NCBI RefSeq assembly: GCF_024505145.1
Contig: NZ_JANIAA010000001.1
Coordinates: forward strand, 496,001 to 560,000
Source: Streptomyces rugosispiralis
GTDB taxonomy: Bacteria; Actinomycetota; Actinomycetes; Streptomycetales; Streptomycetaceae
Reading direction: 5' to 3'
Length of the DNA: 64,000 nt
The position numbers and the translations under genes were made by a program. Positions 50,723-58,441 of the stretch are shown here, in pieces (the first letter of the stretch is position 1; every line of letters starts with the position of its first letter). The notes beneath the pieces were generated by a model that was given only the letters and a program-made list of their open reading frames with translations, searched no databases and was not told the DNA's origin.

Positions 50723-53461
50723 TCAGCCGAGCGCGCGGGCCAGTTCGTGCCGCAGGGTCGCCTGGAAGGTGTGCACATGCTGCGGGCTCATCAGGGTGTA
50801 GTGCTCCCCGTCGACCTCGATATAGGTGTTGGGGTCGCGGGTGAACTCGTCCCAGTGGCTGAGCTGGCCGTCCAGCCACTCCTCCTTGGTGCCGCGCAGC
50901 GGAGTGCAGTAGAAGACCTTCACCCGCCCGACCGATCCCGACGGTTCGTAGGTGCGGCCCAGGTGCACCATGCTCTGTGCGAGGCGCACCCAGTCGGCGA
51001 ACCGGTCGAGGGTGAGGTCGAGTTCGGTCAGCCGCCGCTTCGGGGCGTGGTCGATCAGGTGCGCCAGCTGATCGGCCTCGGGCAGTGGCCGGAGGGTGGT
51101 GGTCAGCCGCTCGATGTCGGTGGCGTCGATGAGTTCGAGGAACAGCGCCAGGTTGATCGCGCCATCGGTGAAGGTGATCTCGTTCATGCGATCGGAGATG
51201 CGCGGTGGCAGATTGAAGATGCCCACGAAGTCGACCTTGTCGCCGTCCGCTTCCAGCCGCTTGGCGATCTCGAATGCCACCGCCCCGCCGTAGGAGTACC
51301 CCGCGACGGCGTAGGGGCCGCCGGGCTGCGCCCGCCGGATGGCCTCGACGTAGGTGGACACCATGTCGTCGAACGACCCGAAGTGGCTCTCCGCCTGCCC
51401 GAATCCACGGGCCCGCAGCGCGTAGAAGGGCCGCTCGCCGGTGAAGTACTTGGCGAGGTTGACGAACACCAGCACCTCCCCCAGACCGGGGTGGACGCAG
51501 AAGAGCGGCGTCCCGTCCCCGGTGATCTGCAGTGGCACCAGCGGATCGTAGGTGGCGTCGCCGCCGGCGCCCTGCCCGGCGGTCAGGCGGCCGGCCAGCG
51601 CTCGTACGGTCGGGGCCTGGAGGAGCGTGGACATCGGCACGTCCTCGATGCCGAACGCGGCCTGGATCTCCAGCTTGAGCCGCAATACGTCCAGCGAGGT
51701 ACCGCCCAGGTCGAAGAAGCCGGCCGTGGCGGACACCGCCCTGGTGTCCAGGACGCGGGCGTAGATCTCGGCCAGTGCGGTCTCCACCTCGCCCGCCGGC
51801 GCCACATGGCCGCCGAGGAACCGGGTGCTGATCTCGTCCGACCGGCGGGCCGCCGCGTCCAGGCTCCCGTTCTCGACGGCCGCGCGCAGCCGCGATCGCT
51901 GGACCTTGCCGAGGTTGCCACGGGGGATCTCGTCCTCGGCGACGGGGAGGATCAGCTGAGGACGGAACCCCCAGTGCATCACCGTGGAACTGCGGATCGC
52001 CACGATGGCCCGGTACACCGCGATCTCGTCGGCGGGGTCACCCGCCGGGACGAACACGATGGCGAGCTGTTCGGTGTCGGCCCCCTCGGGCCGTATCGGG
52101 AACGCGGCGACGTGGCCGCGTTTGACCCCGTCCAGCTCGTCAAGGACGGCTTCCAGGTCGTGGCTGTGGTAGTTGACACCGCTGACGATGATGGAGTCCT
52201 TGGTACGCCCGACCAGCGTCAACCGGCCGTCGGAGTCGAGGTGGCCCAGGTCTCCGGTGCGGAACCAGCCGTCGGCGGTGAACGCCCGTGCGGTGGCCCG
52301 CTCATCGCCGAAGTAGCCGTCGGAGACCATCGGGCCGTGCAGCTGCACCTCCCCCGGCCCGGCCGCTCCGGGCCGGTCGGTGGAGGCCAGCACCGTGCCG
52401 TCGTCGTCGGTGACGCGTATCCGCAGGCCCCGCACCGGGCGGCCCAGCGGAGGGAACTCCGTCTCCAGGTCGCGGGTGGCGAAGTCGCGGTTGAACACGC
52501 TGCCCGCGCAGGTCTCGGTCATCCCGAACGCGGGCACGATCACATCTCCGCGCAGCCCATAGGGCGCGAGCGTGTCCAGGAACGCCCTTACGGTGGTGGT
52601 CACGGTGGCCTCACCGCCGGAGATGATGTGCCGCACCTGCGACAGGTCCACCTCCCGCCGCGACGGGGGCCGCCCGGCGAGTGCCTGGTTGATCTGCCCG
52701 AACAGGAAGTTGGGGGTGAACGTCACTCTGGCCCGGTGGGCCGTGAGCAGCCTGAGAAATTCCACGGGATCCGCCAGCACGGTGGCCGGTGTCGTCATGA
52801 CCTGGGCGGCGCCGTTGAACATCGGCAGCAGATGCGCCTCGATCGCGGCGATGTGATCGACCGAGATCCAGTTCAACGAGGTGTCGCCGGGCCCGAGTCC
52901 GAGCGCCCCCGCCTTACCGGCCTGTGCCGCCAGCAGATTGGCGTGGGTGAGTCTGACCGCCTTGCTCGATCCGGTGGATCCGGAGGTGAGCATCAGCAGG
53001 GTGAGATCGTCCGGCGCCGGCACATGGAGCTGATCGGGCTCGGCCGCGGCATGGCTCAGCTCCTCGACCGTCACGGACCGCAGCCCGGCCTCGGGCAGGT
53101 CTCCATGAGCCGTCTTGGACACGATCACCAACGGGTCGCCCAGGAGTGTACGCAGATGCTCCAGCTGGGCACGCCACCGGGAAGGGTCGGCCGGCGGTGC
53201 GACCGGGCACGGCACGGCACCGGTGAGCACGCATCCCCAGAAGGCGCGGAAGAAGGTCTCCGGATCACTGGCCGCGATGAGCACCCGATCGCCCTGGGCG
53301 GTGCCGCGCGCCCGCAGCCCTCGCGCGATCCGGCAGGCGCACTCCCGCAGCTCGGCGTAGGAGAGGAACGGGCCGCCGATGAACGCGATGCCTTGCGTCG
53401 TGTCGCGGGCCGCACGCTCGAGCAGCTGCGGAAGTGTCGAAGCAGGACGTTGATCCGGCAT
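50723..53461 (-). CDS. Adenylation-carrier-thioesterase protein (furanone/quinone synthetase-like)
   Basis: A 912-residue protein with three parts. Residues 1 to about 540 are an adenylation domain with LMLTSGSTGSSKAVRLTHAN, LNWISVDHIAAIEAHLLPMF, FGMTETCAG, DGWFRTGDLGHLDSDGRL and the late IPRGNLGKVQRSRLR. A carrier domain follows with Ser in FFDLGGTSLDVLRLKLEI. The last about 265 residues are a thioesterase starting LFCVHPGLGEVLVFVNLAKY, with ALRARGFGQAE, AGYSYGGAVAFEIAKRLEA and FNLPPRISDRM. This thioesterase and the LTSGSTG.SKAV..TH core are the known blocks of atromentin/ralfuranone/echoside-type A-T-TE enzymes, which activate an alpha-keto acid and dimerise it. The ATG chosen at 53461 follows GGAGGA; a longer start adds an unlikely basic arm. 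Substrate prediction is inference. Confidence 0.85.
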   Translation of the reverse strand: MPDQRPASTLPQLLERAARDTTQGIAFIGGPFLSYAELRECACRIARGLRARGTAQGDRVLIAASDPETFFRAFWGCVLTGAVPCPVAPPADPSRWRAQLEHLRTLLGDPLVIVSKTAHGDLPEAGLRSVTVEELSHAAAEPDQLHVPAPDDLTLLMLTSGSTGSSKAVRLTHANLLAAQAGKAGALGLGPGDTSLNWISVDHIAAIEAHLLPMFNGAAQVMTTPATVLADPVEFLRLLTAHRARVTFTPNFLFGQINQALAGRPPSRREVDLSQVRHIISGGEATVTTTVRAFLDTLAPYGLRGDVIVPAFGMTETCAGSVFNRDFATRDLETEFPPLGRPVRGLRIRVTDDDGTVLASTDRPGAAGPGEVQLHGPMVSDGYFGDERATARAFTADGWFRTGDLGHLDSDGRLTLVGRTKDSIIVSGVNYHSHDLEAVLDELDGVKRGHVAAFPIRPEGADTEQLAIVFVPAGDPADEIAVYRAIVAIRSSTVMHWGFRPQLILPVAEDEIPRGNLGKVQRSRLRAAVENGSLDAAARRSDEISTRFLGGHVAPAGEVETALAEIYARVLDTRAVSATAGFFDLGGTSLDVLRLKLEIQAAFGIEDVPMSTLLQAPTVRALAGRLTAGQGAGGDATYDPLVPLQITGDGTPLFCVHPGLGEVLVFVNLAKYFTGERPFYALRARGFGQAESHFGSFDDMVSTYVEAIRRAQPGGPYAVAGYSYGGAVAFEIAKRLEADGDKVDFVGIFNLPPRISDRMNEITFTDGAINLALFLELIDATDIERLTTTLRPLPEADQLAHLIDHAPKRRLTELDLTLDRFADWVRLAQSMVHLGRTYEPSGSVGRVKVFYCTPLRGTKEEWLDGQLSHWDEFTRDPNTYIEVDGEHYTLMSPQHVHTFQATLRHELARALG

Positions 53462-53708
53462 GGGGGAAGTCCTCCGATCAGAAGGGACGGAAAACCATGA
53501 CGAGCGGGGCTGGAGGCGCGACGCCGCGCCGGAGAAGGGCACCAGGGCTCTGAGATCGCCGTCGGCGGTGGCGCGGATCGTGGGGGCGCGGCTGAACGCG
53601 GCTGGGGCGGGCGGAGCTTGGCACCCGCGGCAGGTGTGATCGAGATGACGCGACGGTGTCGGCGCCGGGGTTTCCCGGGCCGGCGACCCGGTCGGGCCGG
53701 CCGTCAGA

Positions 53709-54881
53709 TCAGGTGGATCCGGCCTCGTTGAATCGCACGACGTCCTCGATCGTCTTCCGCAGTTTCAGCTCATCCGGGTCGGAGACGATGGCCTGTCCCA
53801 CGCGGCCATACGGCCCGACCGGCGCATCGGGCGATGAGTCGTAGACGATCTCATCGAAAAGGAAGTTTCGCTCAAAGTCGCCCTGGGTTAAATTGCGGCC
53901 GTCGGGGCGACGCAGAAGAATGTATCCGTGGAAGCGCTCCGGCGTGTGCCGGCCCTCCAGGGCCCGAGTCGCCCCCTCCCCCAGCGCGAGACTGATTTCG
54001 ACGTCAAAGAGATCGACGCCGTATGTCAGCCGATTGACCTGGGGGGACAGCGCCCCGGGGAGACGGATGGCGCACTCGCCGAAAGTCAGCCCCTCTTCTG
54101 TGGTGAACGCTTCCATATGGAATACGCAATCAGGCGCGTTCAGACTGGTGAGCGCTTGCCCGGCGAGCGTCTCCATCTCATGGCACAGGACGGAATGCCG
54201 CCGCCGGTCCAGGACGTACGCGGAAAGAATGCCGCCCTGTACGGCACTGAGCGGTGAGGTGTGGTAGCCGCTCATGGACGACCACTGAAGGGCTCCCTTT
54301 TCCCAGACGCCGTCGAGATAGACCTCCGGAGCGTCCATGAAGGACTCGGCGACGATCTCGACATCCGACTGACCGGTGAAGGGCGTCAGGGCCTGTGCGT
54401 ACTCTTCCGGGGTGCGGACGACGTTCGTACGGAGAGCGCCGGCCCCGGTCGCCGGCTTGACCACGAAGACCTCTCCCAGGTCGGCGGCGAGATCCGCGAA
54501 CGGCGTGCCCATGGGCACATGACGGCACCGCGCCCGCCTGACCTGGGGCGGCAGCATCCTCTTCTGGAGGTGCTTGTCCCGGAAGTGGAGAGCCGTCCTG
54601 GAATCGGCGTTCCCGGGGAGGTTCAGCTGCTGCCGTAAGTAGGTCGCCCCGAATACGCCCATCTCATGGACGCTCAGCACACCCGCCACATCGTCAATAA
54701 TGCCCGCGGCCAGCACTGCTCGGAAAATTTCCTGGGCGTTCTCCATGTCGGCGACCCATGTGAATCTCCGACTCTTCGGCGGGCCCGCCGGCGCCTGGAC
54801 AATGTAGTAAGGATCAACGCCGCGGCGCTGCAGTGCCTGATCGAGATCGCCTCTGTACCCGATAACAATCATCGTCGGCAT
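53709..54881 (-). CDS. ATP-grasp ligase (paralogue 2)
   Basis: A 390-residue ATP-grasp enzyme, aligned end to end with the one at 10.5 kb: MPTMIVIGYRGDLDQAL, DMENAQEIFRAVLAAG, VFVVKPATGAGALRTNVV, IVAESFMDAPEVYLDGVW, CVFHMEAFTTEEGLTFGEC and AIRLPGALSPQVNRLTYGVD. By eye about 70% of residues match. The start ATG follows GGGGAGGCGAGA; the long open frame upstream adds ten residues. It heads the minus-strand biosynthetic operon, 247 bases before the adenylation-thioesterase gene. It probably makes an amide between the assembled acid and an amine or amino acid. The shared leader DNA with paralogue 1 suggests joint regulation. Confidence 0.85.
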   Translation of the reverse strand: MPTMIVIGYRGDLDQALQRRGVDPYYIVQAPAGPPKSRRFTWVADMENAQEIFRAVLAAGIIDDVAGVLSVHEMGVFGATYLRQQLNLPGNADSRTALHFRDKHLQKRMLPPQVRRARCRHVPMGTPFADLAADLGEVFVVKPATGAGALRTNVVRTPEEYAQALTPFTGQSDVEIVAESFMDAPEVYLDGVWEKGALQWSSMSGYHTSPLSAVQGGILSAYVLDRRRHSVLCHEMETLAGQALTSLNAPDCVFHMEAFTTEEGLTFGECAIRLPGALSPQVNRLTYGVDLFDVEISLALGEGATRALEGRHTPERFHGYILLRRPDGRNLTQGDFERNFLFDEIVYDSSPDAPVGPYGRVGQAIVSDPDELKLRKTIEDVVRFNEAGST

Positions 54882-55057
54882 TCTCGCCTCCCCGTTACGG
54901 CTAGCCAAAACTTGAAGAAGTCATTTGCCGTACTGCCGCCCGATGTGGATTCGGGTGGACCGGTGGATCGGTGAAGTCTCGCGATGAGCTACTTCGAGGC
55001 CAGCACCGAGGCATCGTTTCACAGGGATACGAAAATGTGATCCATTGAGGATGGGCT

Positions 55058-55073
55058 TGTGACGCAAGTCACA
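55058..55073. promoter_or_regulatory. Crp-type site
   Basis: TGTGACGCAAGTCACA is TGTGA-N6-TCACA and sits inside a longer perfect repeat GCTTGTGAC-GCAA-GTCACAAGC (55054-55075). It lies about 175 bases before the ATP-grasp start. It exactly matches the Crp/Fnr consensus; in Streptomyces, Crp binds GTG-N6-GNCAC-like sites. Confidence 0.65.
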
Positions 55074-55082
55074 AGCTGGCCA

Positions 55083-55121
55083 ATGAGCACGAATGGAATT
55101 GCCCATTCCATTCGTGCTCAT
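55083..55121. repeat. Perfect 17-base inverted repeat with 5-base loop
   Basis: ATGAGCACGAATGGAAT (55083-55099), TGCCC, then ATTCCATTCGTGCTCAT (55105-55121) is a flawless hairpin in non-coding DNA. It is AT-richer than its surroundings. It could be a recombination site, operator pair or small RNA terminator; a T tract is absent. Confidence 0.85.
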
Positions 55122-55341
55122 GGAGTGTATTCGCCATTCCGGTCATATCTCGTATAGCACTACATGGAGAAAATGGCGCGGGGTCCGCCGATCAGACCGC
55201 GGTGGCGAGGACCTTCGTCAACTGGGCCAGGGCACCCGCCATCCGGGCGCCCCGGCAGTGCGCCACGGGCCGGCCAGGACGTCCGCTGCCTGGGTGGGAC
55301 ACACCCAGGCAACCGGTCGCGGCGTTTCGTAGCCTGGCGGC

Positions 55342-56193
55342 ATGGGTGACAACGACCTGGGAGAATTCCTGCGAAGCCGCAGGTCAGGACTTCGGCCCGA
55401 AGAGGTCGGGATGGCGAGCCACGGCACCCGCCGCGTTCCCGGGCTGCGCCGTGAGGAGGTCGCGGTGCTGGCCGGTGTCAACGCCGACTACTACACCCGC
55501 CTGGAACAAGGCCGGGAGCGCCATCCCTCCGCGCAGGTGCTCGACGCGCTCAGCCGCGCGCTGCGCCTCGACGGCGACGCCCGGGACCATCTGTTCCGAC
55601 TCGGCGGCACGATGCCAGGCGACCCCGCCGTCCATGCGTCCGACCAGGTCAGCCCCGGATTGCGGCAGCTCATGGACGGCTATTCGCACACGCCCGCCTT
55701 CGTGCTCAACCGGACCCTGGACATCCTCGCCACCAACGCGCTGGCCGACGCCCTCTACTCGCCGTTCCACCCGGCGGACAACCTGGCCCGCATGGTGTTC
55801 GCGGACCCCGCGGGCCGCGCCTTCTACCAGGACTGGGACCGGGCGGCCCAGGCCACCGTCGCGAATCTGCGCCAAGCGGCGGGCTACGAGCCCGGCAACC
55901 CGCGCCTGCGCGGGCTCGTGGACACCCTCGGCGAGGACAGCCCGGACTTCGCGCGGCTGTGGGACAGCCACACCGTGCGCGGCAAGACCCAGGAGGCCAA
56001 GCGGTTTCGCCACCCCGACGTCGGCCCCCTCACGCTCAGCTACCAGGCGTTCGACGTACGGGAAGCCCCGGGCCGGCAACTCGTCATCTACCACGCGGAT
56101 CCCGGCAGCGGCAGCGCGGAGGCGCTGCGGCTGCTCGGCTCCATCCACGCGACACGCGTCCGGCCCTCCCCGCGCGGCGCGGACCGCACCTGA
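55342..56193 (+). CDS. Helix-turn-helix regulator with MmyB-like ligand domain
   Basis: A 283-residue regulator. The XRE-type HTH includes GLRREEVAVLAGVNADYYTR, then LEQGRERHPSAQVLDALSRAL, in the pattern shared by MmyB-like Streptomyces regulators. The C-terminal PAS-like domain has SHTPAFVLNRTLDILATNAL, followed by RMVFADPAGRAFYQDWDRAA and the end ETFDV-like QAFDVREAPGRQLVIYHADP. MmyB-like proteins may bind fatty acids and often sit beside antibiotic genes. The start ATG has a TAGCCT element seven bases upstream and no clear ribosome binding site, so a leaderless message is likely. It may control the adjoining locus. Confidence 0.87.
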   Translation: MGDNDLGEFLRSRRSGLRPEEVGMASHGTRRVPGLRREEVAVLAGVNADYYTRLEQGRERHPSAQVLDALSRALRLDGDARDHLFRLGGTMPGDPAVHASDQVSPGLRQLMDGYSHTPAFVLNRTLDILATNALADALYSPFHPADNLARMVFADPAGRAFYQDWDRAAQATVANLRQAAGYEPGNPRLRGLVDTLGEDSPDFARLWDSHTVRGKTQEAKRFRHPDVGPLTLSYQAFDVREAPGRQLVIYHADPGSGSAEALRLLGSIHATRVRPSPRGADRT

Positions 56194-56226
56194 CCACGTG
56201 GCTCGGGCGCGCCGCCGGACAGCGGC

Positions 56227-56252
56227 GAGGGGCCGGTGGACTCCGGCCCCTC
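56227..56252. terminator. Hairpin terminator between the regulator and GAPDH genes
   Basis: GAGGGGCCGG (56227-56236) and CCGGCCCCTC (56243-56252) form a 10-base-pair stem with a six-base loop just after the regulator, before the convergent GAPDH stop. Confidence 0.75.
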
Positions 56253-56302
56253 ACGGTCGGTCAGTCGGCGGCGCTCGGCCGACGGTCGGTCAGCCGTCGC
56301 GC

Positions 56303-57301
56303 TCAGTCGCGCGCGAGCAGTTCGAGCGTGTCGATGACGCGGTTCGAGAAGCCCCACTCGTTGTCGTACCAGGCCACCACCTTGATGTGCTTGCCGTCGA
56401 CGCGGGTGAGGGCGGCGTCGAAGATGGACGACGCCGGCCGGCGGGTGATGTCGCTGGAGACCAGCGGCTCGTCGGAGTAGTCGAGGATGCCCTTGAGCCT
56501 GCCGTCGGCGGCGGCACGGTAGGCCGCGAGCACCTCGTCGCGGCTGACCTCCCGGGAGACCGCCGTGTTCAGCTCCACGATCGAGCCCACCGGCACCGGT
56601 ACGCGGATCGAGTCGCCCGACAGCTTGCCGTCCAGGTTCGGCAGCACCAGGCCGATGGCCTTGGCGGCCCCGGTGGTGGTGGGCACGATGTTCACCCCGG
56701 CGGCGCGGGCGCGGCGCAGGTCGCGGTGGGGGCCGTCCTGGAGGTTCTGCTCCTGGGTGTAGGCGTGCACCGTGGTCATGAAGCCGTGCTCGATACCGGC
56801 CAGGTCGTCCAGTACCGCTGCCAGCGGGGCCAGCGCGTTCGTGGTGCACGAGGCGTTCGAGACGATCACATGCTCGGCGGGGTCGTAGGCGTCGGTGTTC
56901 ACGCCGTAGGCGAGCGTGACATCGGCACCGGCGGAGGGGGCGCTCACCAGTACCCGCCGGGCACCGGCACGGATGTGCGCGCGGGCGGCGTCCGCCGCGG
57001 TGAAGCGGCCGGTGGACTCCAGCACGATGTCGACGCCGAGCTCGGCCCACGGCAGCTCGGCGGGCTCGCGCTCGGCGAGCACCTTGACGCGGCGGCCGTC
57101 GACGATCAGGTCGGTCCCGTCGACCTCGACGGAACGGCCGAGGGGGCCGAGCGCGCTGTCGTACTTGAGCAGATGGGCGAGGGACTCGGGGGCGGTGAGG
57201 TCGTTGACGGCAACCACCTCGAGGTCGCTGTCCCGCTCGAGCAGGGCGCGGAGGGTGTTGCGTCCGATGCGGCCGAATCCGTTGATGGCGATGCGCGTCA
57301 T
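56303..57301 (-). CDS. gap: Glyceraldehyde-3-phosphate dehydrogenase
   Basis: A 332-residue GAPDH, type I. The NAD site is IAINGFGRIGRNTLRALL, the catalytic Cys is in VSNASCTTNALAPL, and the end is VAWYDNEWGFSNRVIDTL. It converts glyceraldehyde 3-phosphate to 1,3-bisphosphoglycerate. Actinobacteria usually have more than one copy, so this could be the second, specialised copy. It sits between two regulators outside any glycolytic operon. The product is also the FkbH substrate, and GAPDH duplicates can be resistance copies for GAPDH-inhibiting natural products; both are inferences. Confidence 0.93.
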   Translation of the reverse strand: MTRIAINGFGRIGRNTLRALLERDSDLEVVAVNDLTAPESLAHLLKYDSALGPLGRSVEVDGTDLIVDGRRVKVLAEREPAELPWAELGVDIVLESTGRFTAADAARAHIRAGARRVLVSAPSAGADVTLAYGVNTDAYDPAEHVIVSNASCTTNALAPLAAVLDDLAGIEHGFMTTVHAYTQEQNLQDGPHRDLRRARAAGVNIVPTTTGAAKAIGLVLPNLDGKLSGDSIRVPVPVGSIVELNTAVSREVSRDEVLAAYRAAADGRLKGILDYSDEPLVSSDITRRPASSIFDAALTRVDGKHIKVVAWYDNEWGFSNRVIDTLELLARD

Positions 57302-57432
57302 GGAGGTTCCTTTCGTTCCGCCCCCATCGTTCGGTATCCGGACCCCCGGCCGACAGCGGCATGAACGCCACCACACGCAAGGATCTCGCCAGGTCATCGC
57401 GCCCTTCACCGGAACGGCGCCCGGAAGGGGTC

Positions 57433-58380
57433 TCAGGCCGAGAAGGTGTGGCGGTACTCCGTCGGGGAGGTGCCGAGAATGCGGTGGAAGTGCAGACGCA
57501 GATTCGCCCCGGTGCCGAGCCCGACCCGGTCGGCGATCTGCTCCACGCTCAGATCGCTGCGTTCGAGCAGCTCACGCGCCAGGTCCACACGCGCCCTGAG
57601 CACCCACTGCATCGGCGTGTAGCCGGTGTCCTCCACGAACCGCCGGGAGAAGGTGCGCGCCGACACCCGCGCGTTGCGGGCCAGCGCTTCGAGGGTCAGC
57701 GGTTCGCCGAGGTGTGCCAGGGCCCACTCCCGCGTGCTCGCGAACAGGTCGCCGAGCGGCTCGGGCACGCTCCGGGGCACGTACTGCGCCTGTCCCCCGC
57801 TGCGGTACGGCGCCGCCACCAGCCGTCTCGCCACATGGTTGGAGAGCCCCACGCCGTGGTCGCGCCGCACCAGGTGCAGGCACAGGTCGATACCGGATGC
57901 CGCGCCCGCCGAGGTGAGCACGTCGCCCTCGTCCACGAACAGCACGTTCTCGTCCACCCGCACCAGCGGATGGCGCTCGGCGAGAGCCTTCGTGTAGTGC
58001 CAGTGGGTCGTCGCCCGCTTGCCGTCGAGCAGGCCCGTGGCCGCCAGCGCGAACGCCCCGGTGGAGATGGCCGCGAGCCGGGTGCCGCGCTCATGGGCGG
58101 CCATGAGCGCGCTGACGACCGCCGCCGGTGGTTCCGTGGTCGCCGGCTCCCGATAGCCGGGGATGAAGATGGTGTCGGCGTGCTCGAACGCCTCGAGCCC
58201 CTCGGCCACGTGGTACGAAAGTCCTTCGCCACCGGTCACCGGTCCGGGCGCGGCGCCGCACACCCGCAGCTCGTAGGGCATGCTCGGCCGGTTGGAGAAC
58301 ACCTGCGCGGGGATGCCGACGTCGAGTGGCTTCGCACCGTCGAGCACGAGCACGACGACATGGTGGTTCTTCCGGCTCAT
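57433..58380 (-). CDS. GlxA-type AraC-family regulator with DJ-1/PfpI domain
   Basis: A 315-residue protein. The N-terminal half is a DJ-1/PfpI-like class I amidotransferase fold (HHVVVLVLDGAKPLDVGIPA, TIFIPGYREP, ISTGAFALAATGLL where the usual nucleophile Cys is Ser), and the C-terminal half carries two AraC HTHs (LTLEALARNARVSARTFSRR; VEQIADRVGLGTGANLRLHF). It is a ligand-responsive activator. It lies 131 bases upstream of GAPDH in the same direction and may activate it. The start ATG is the first of the fold. Confidence 0.9.
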   Translation of the reverse strand: MSRKNHHVVVLVLDGAKPLDVGIPAQVFSNRPSMPYELRVCGAAPGPVTGGEGLSYHVAEGLEAFEHADTIFIPGYREPATTEPPAAVVSALMAAHERGTRLAAISTGAFALAATGLLDGKRATTHWHYTKALAERHPLVRVDENVLFVDEGDVLTSAGAASGIDLCLHLVRRDHGVGLSNHVARRLVAAPYRSGGQAQYVPRSVPEPLGDLFASTREWALAHLGEPLTLEALARNARVSARTFSRRFVEDTGYTPMQWVLRARVDLARELLERSDLSVEQIADRVGLGTGANLRLHFHRILGTSPTEYRHTFSA

Positions 58381-58441
58381 CGGGCTCCTTCGGCTTCCCG
58401 CGATCGAACGGGGCCCCGCGCACCCGTGACCTCGATGACGA

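Larger units (their letters stand above)
54882..55341. promoter_or_regulatory. Control region between ATP-grasp paralogue 2 and the MmyB-type regulator
   Basis: This 460-base gap holds the ATP-grasp leader (shared with 10.46-10.51 kb; about 45 bases including GTTTTGGCT then CGTAA), a near-perfect Crp-type site at 55058-55073, a 17-base-pair hairpin at 55083-55121, and the -10-like TAGCCT (55330-55335) right before the regulator. No gene is supported, although frames stay open from 55202 towards the regulator. Confidence 0.6.

Noticed and set aside
50396..53500. A 1034-codon open frame on the plus strand
   Set aside because: It is the complement of the A-T-TE and SDR genes, whose catalytic motifs are clear.
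55202..57364. A 720-codon open frame running through regulator and GAPDH
   Set aside because: It overlaps two real genes in other frames and has Pro/Arg-rich low-complexity composition.
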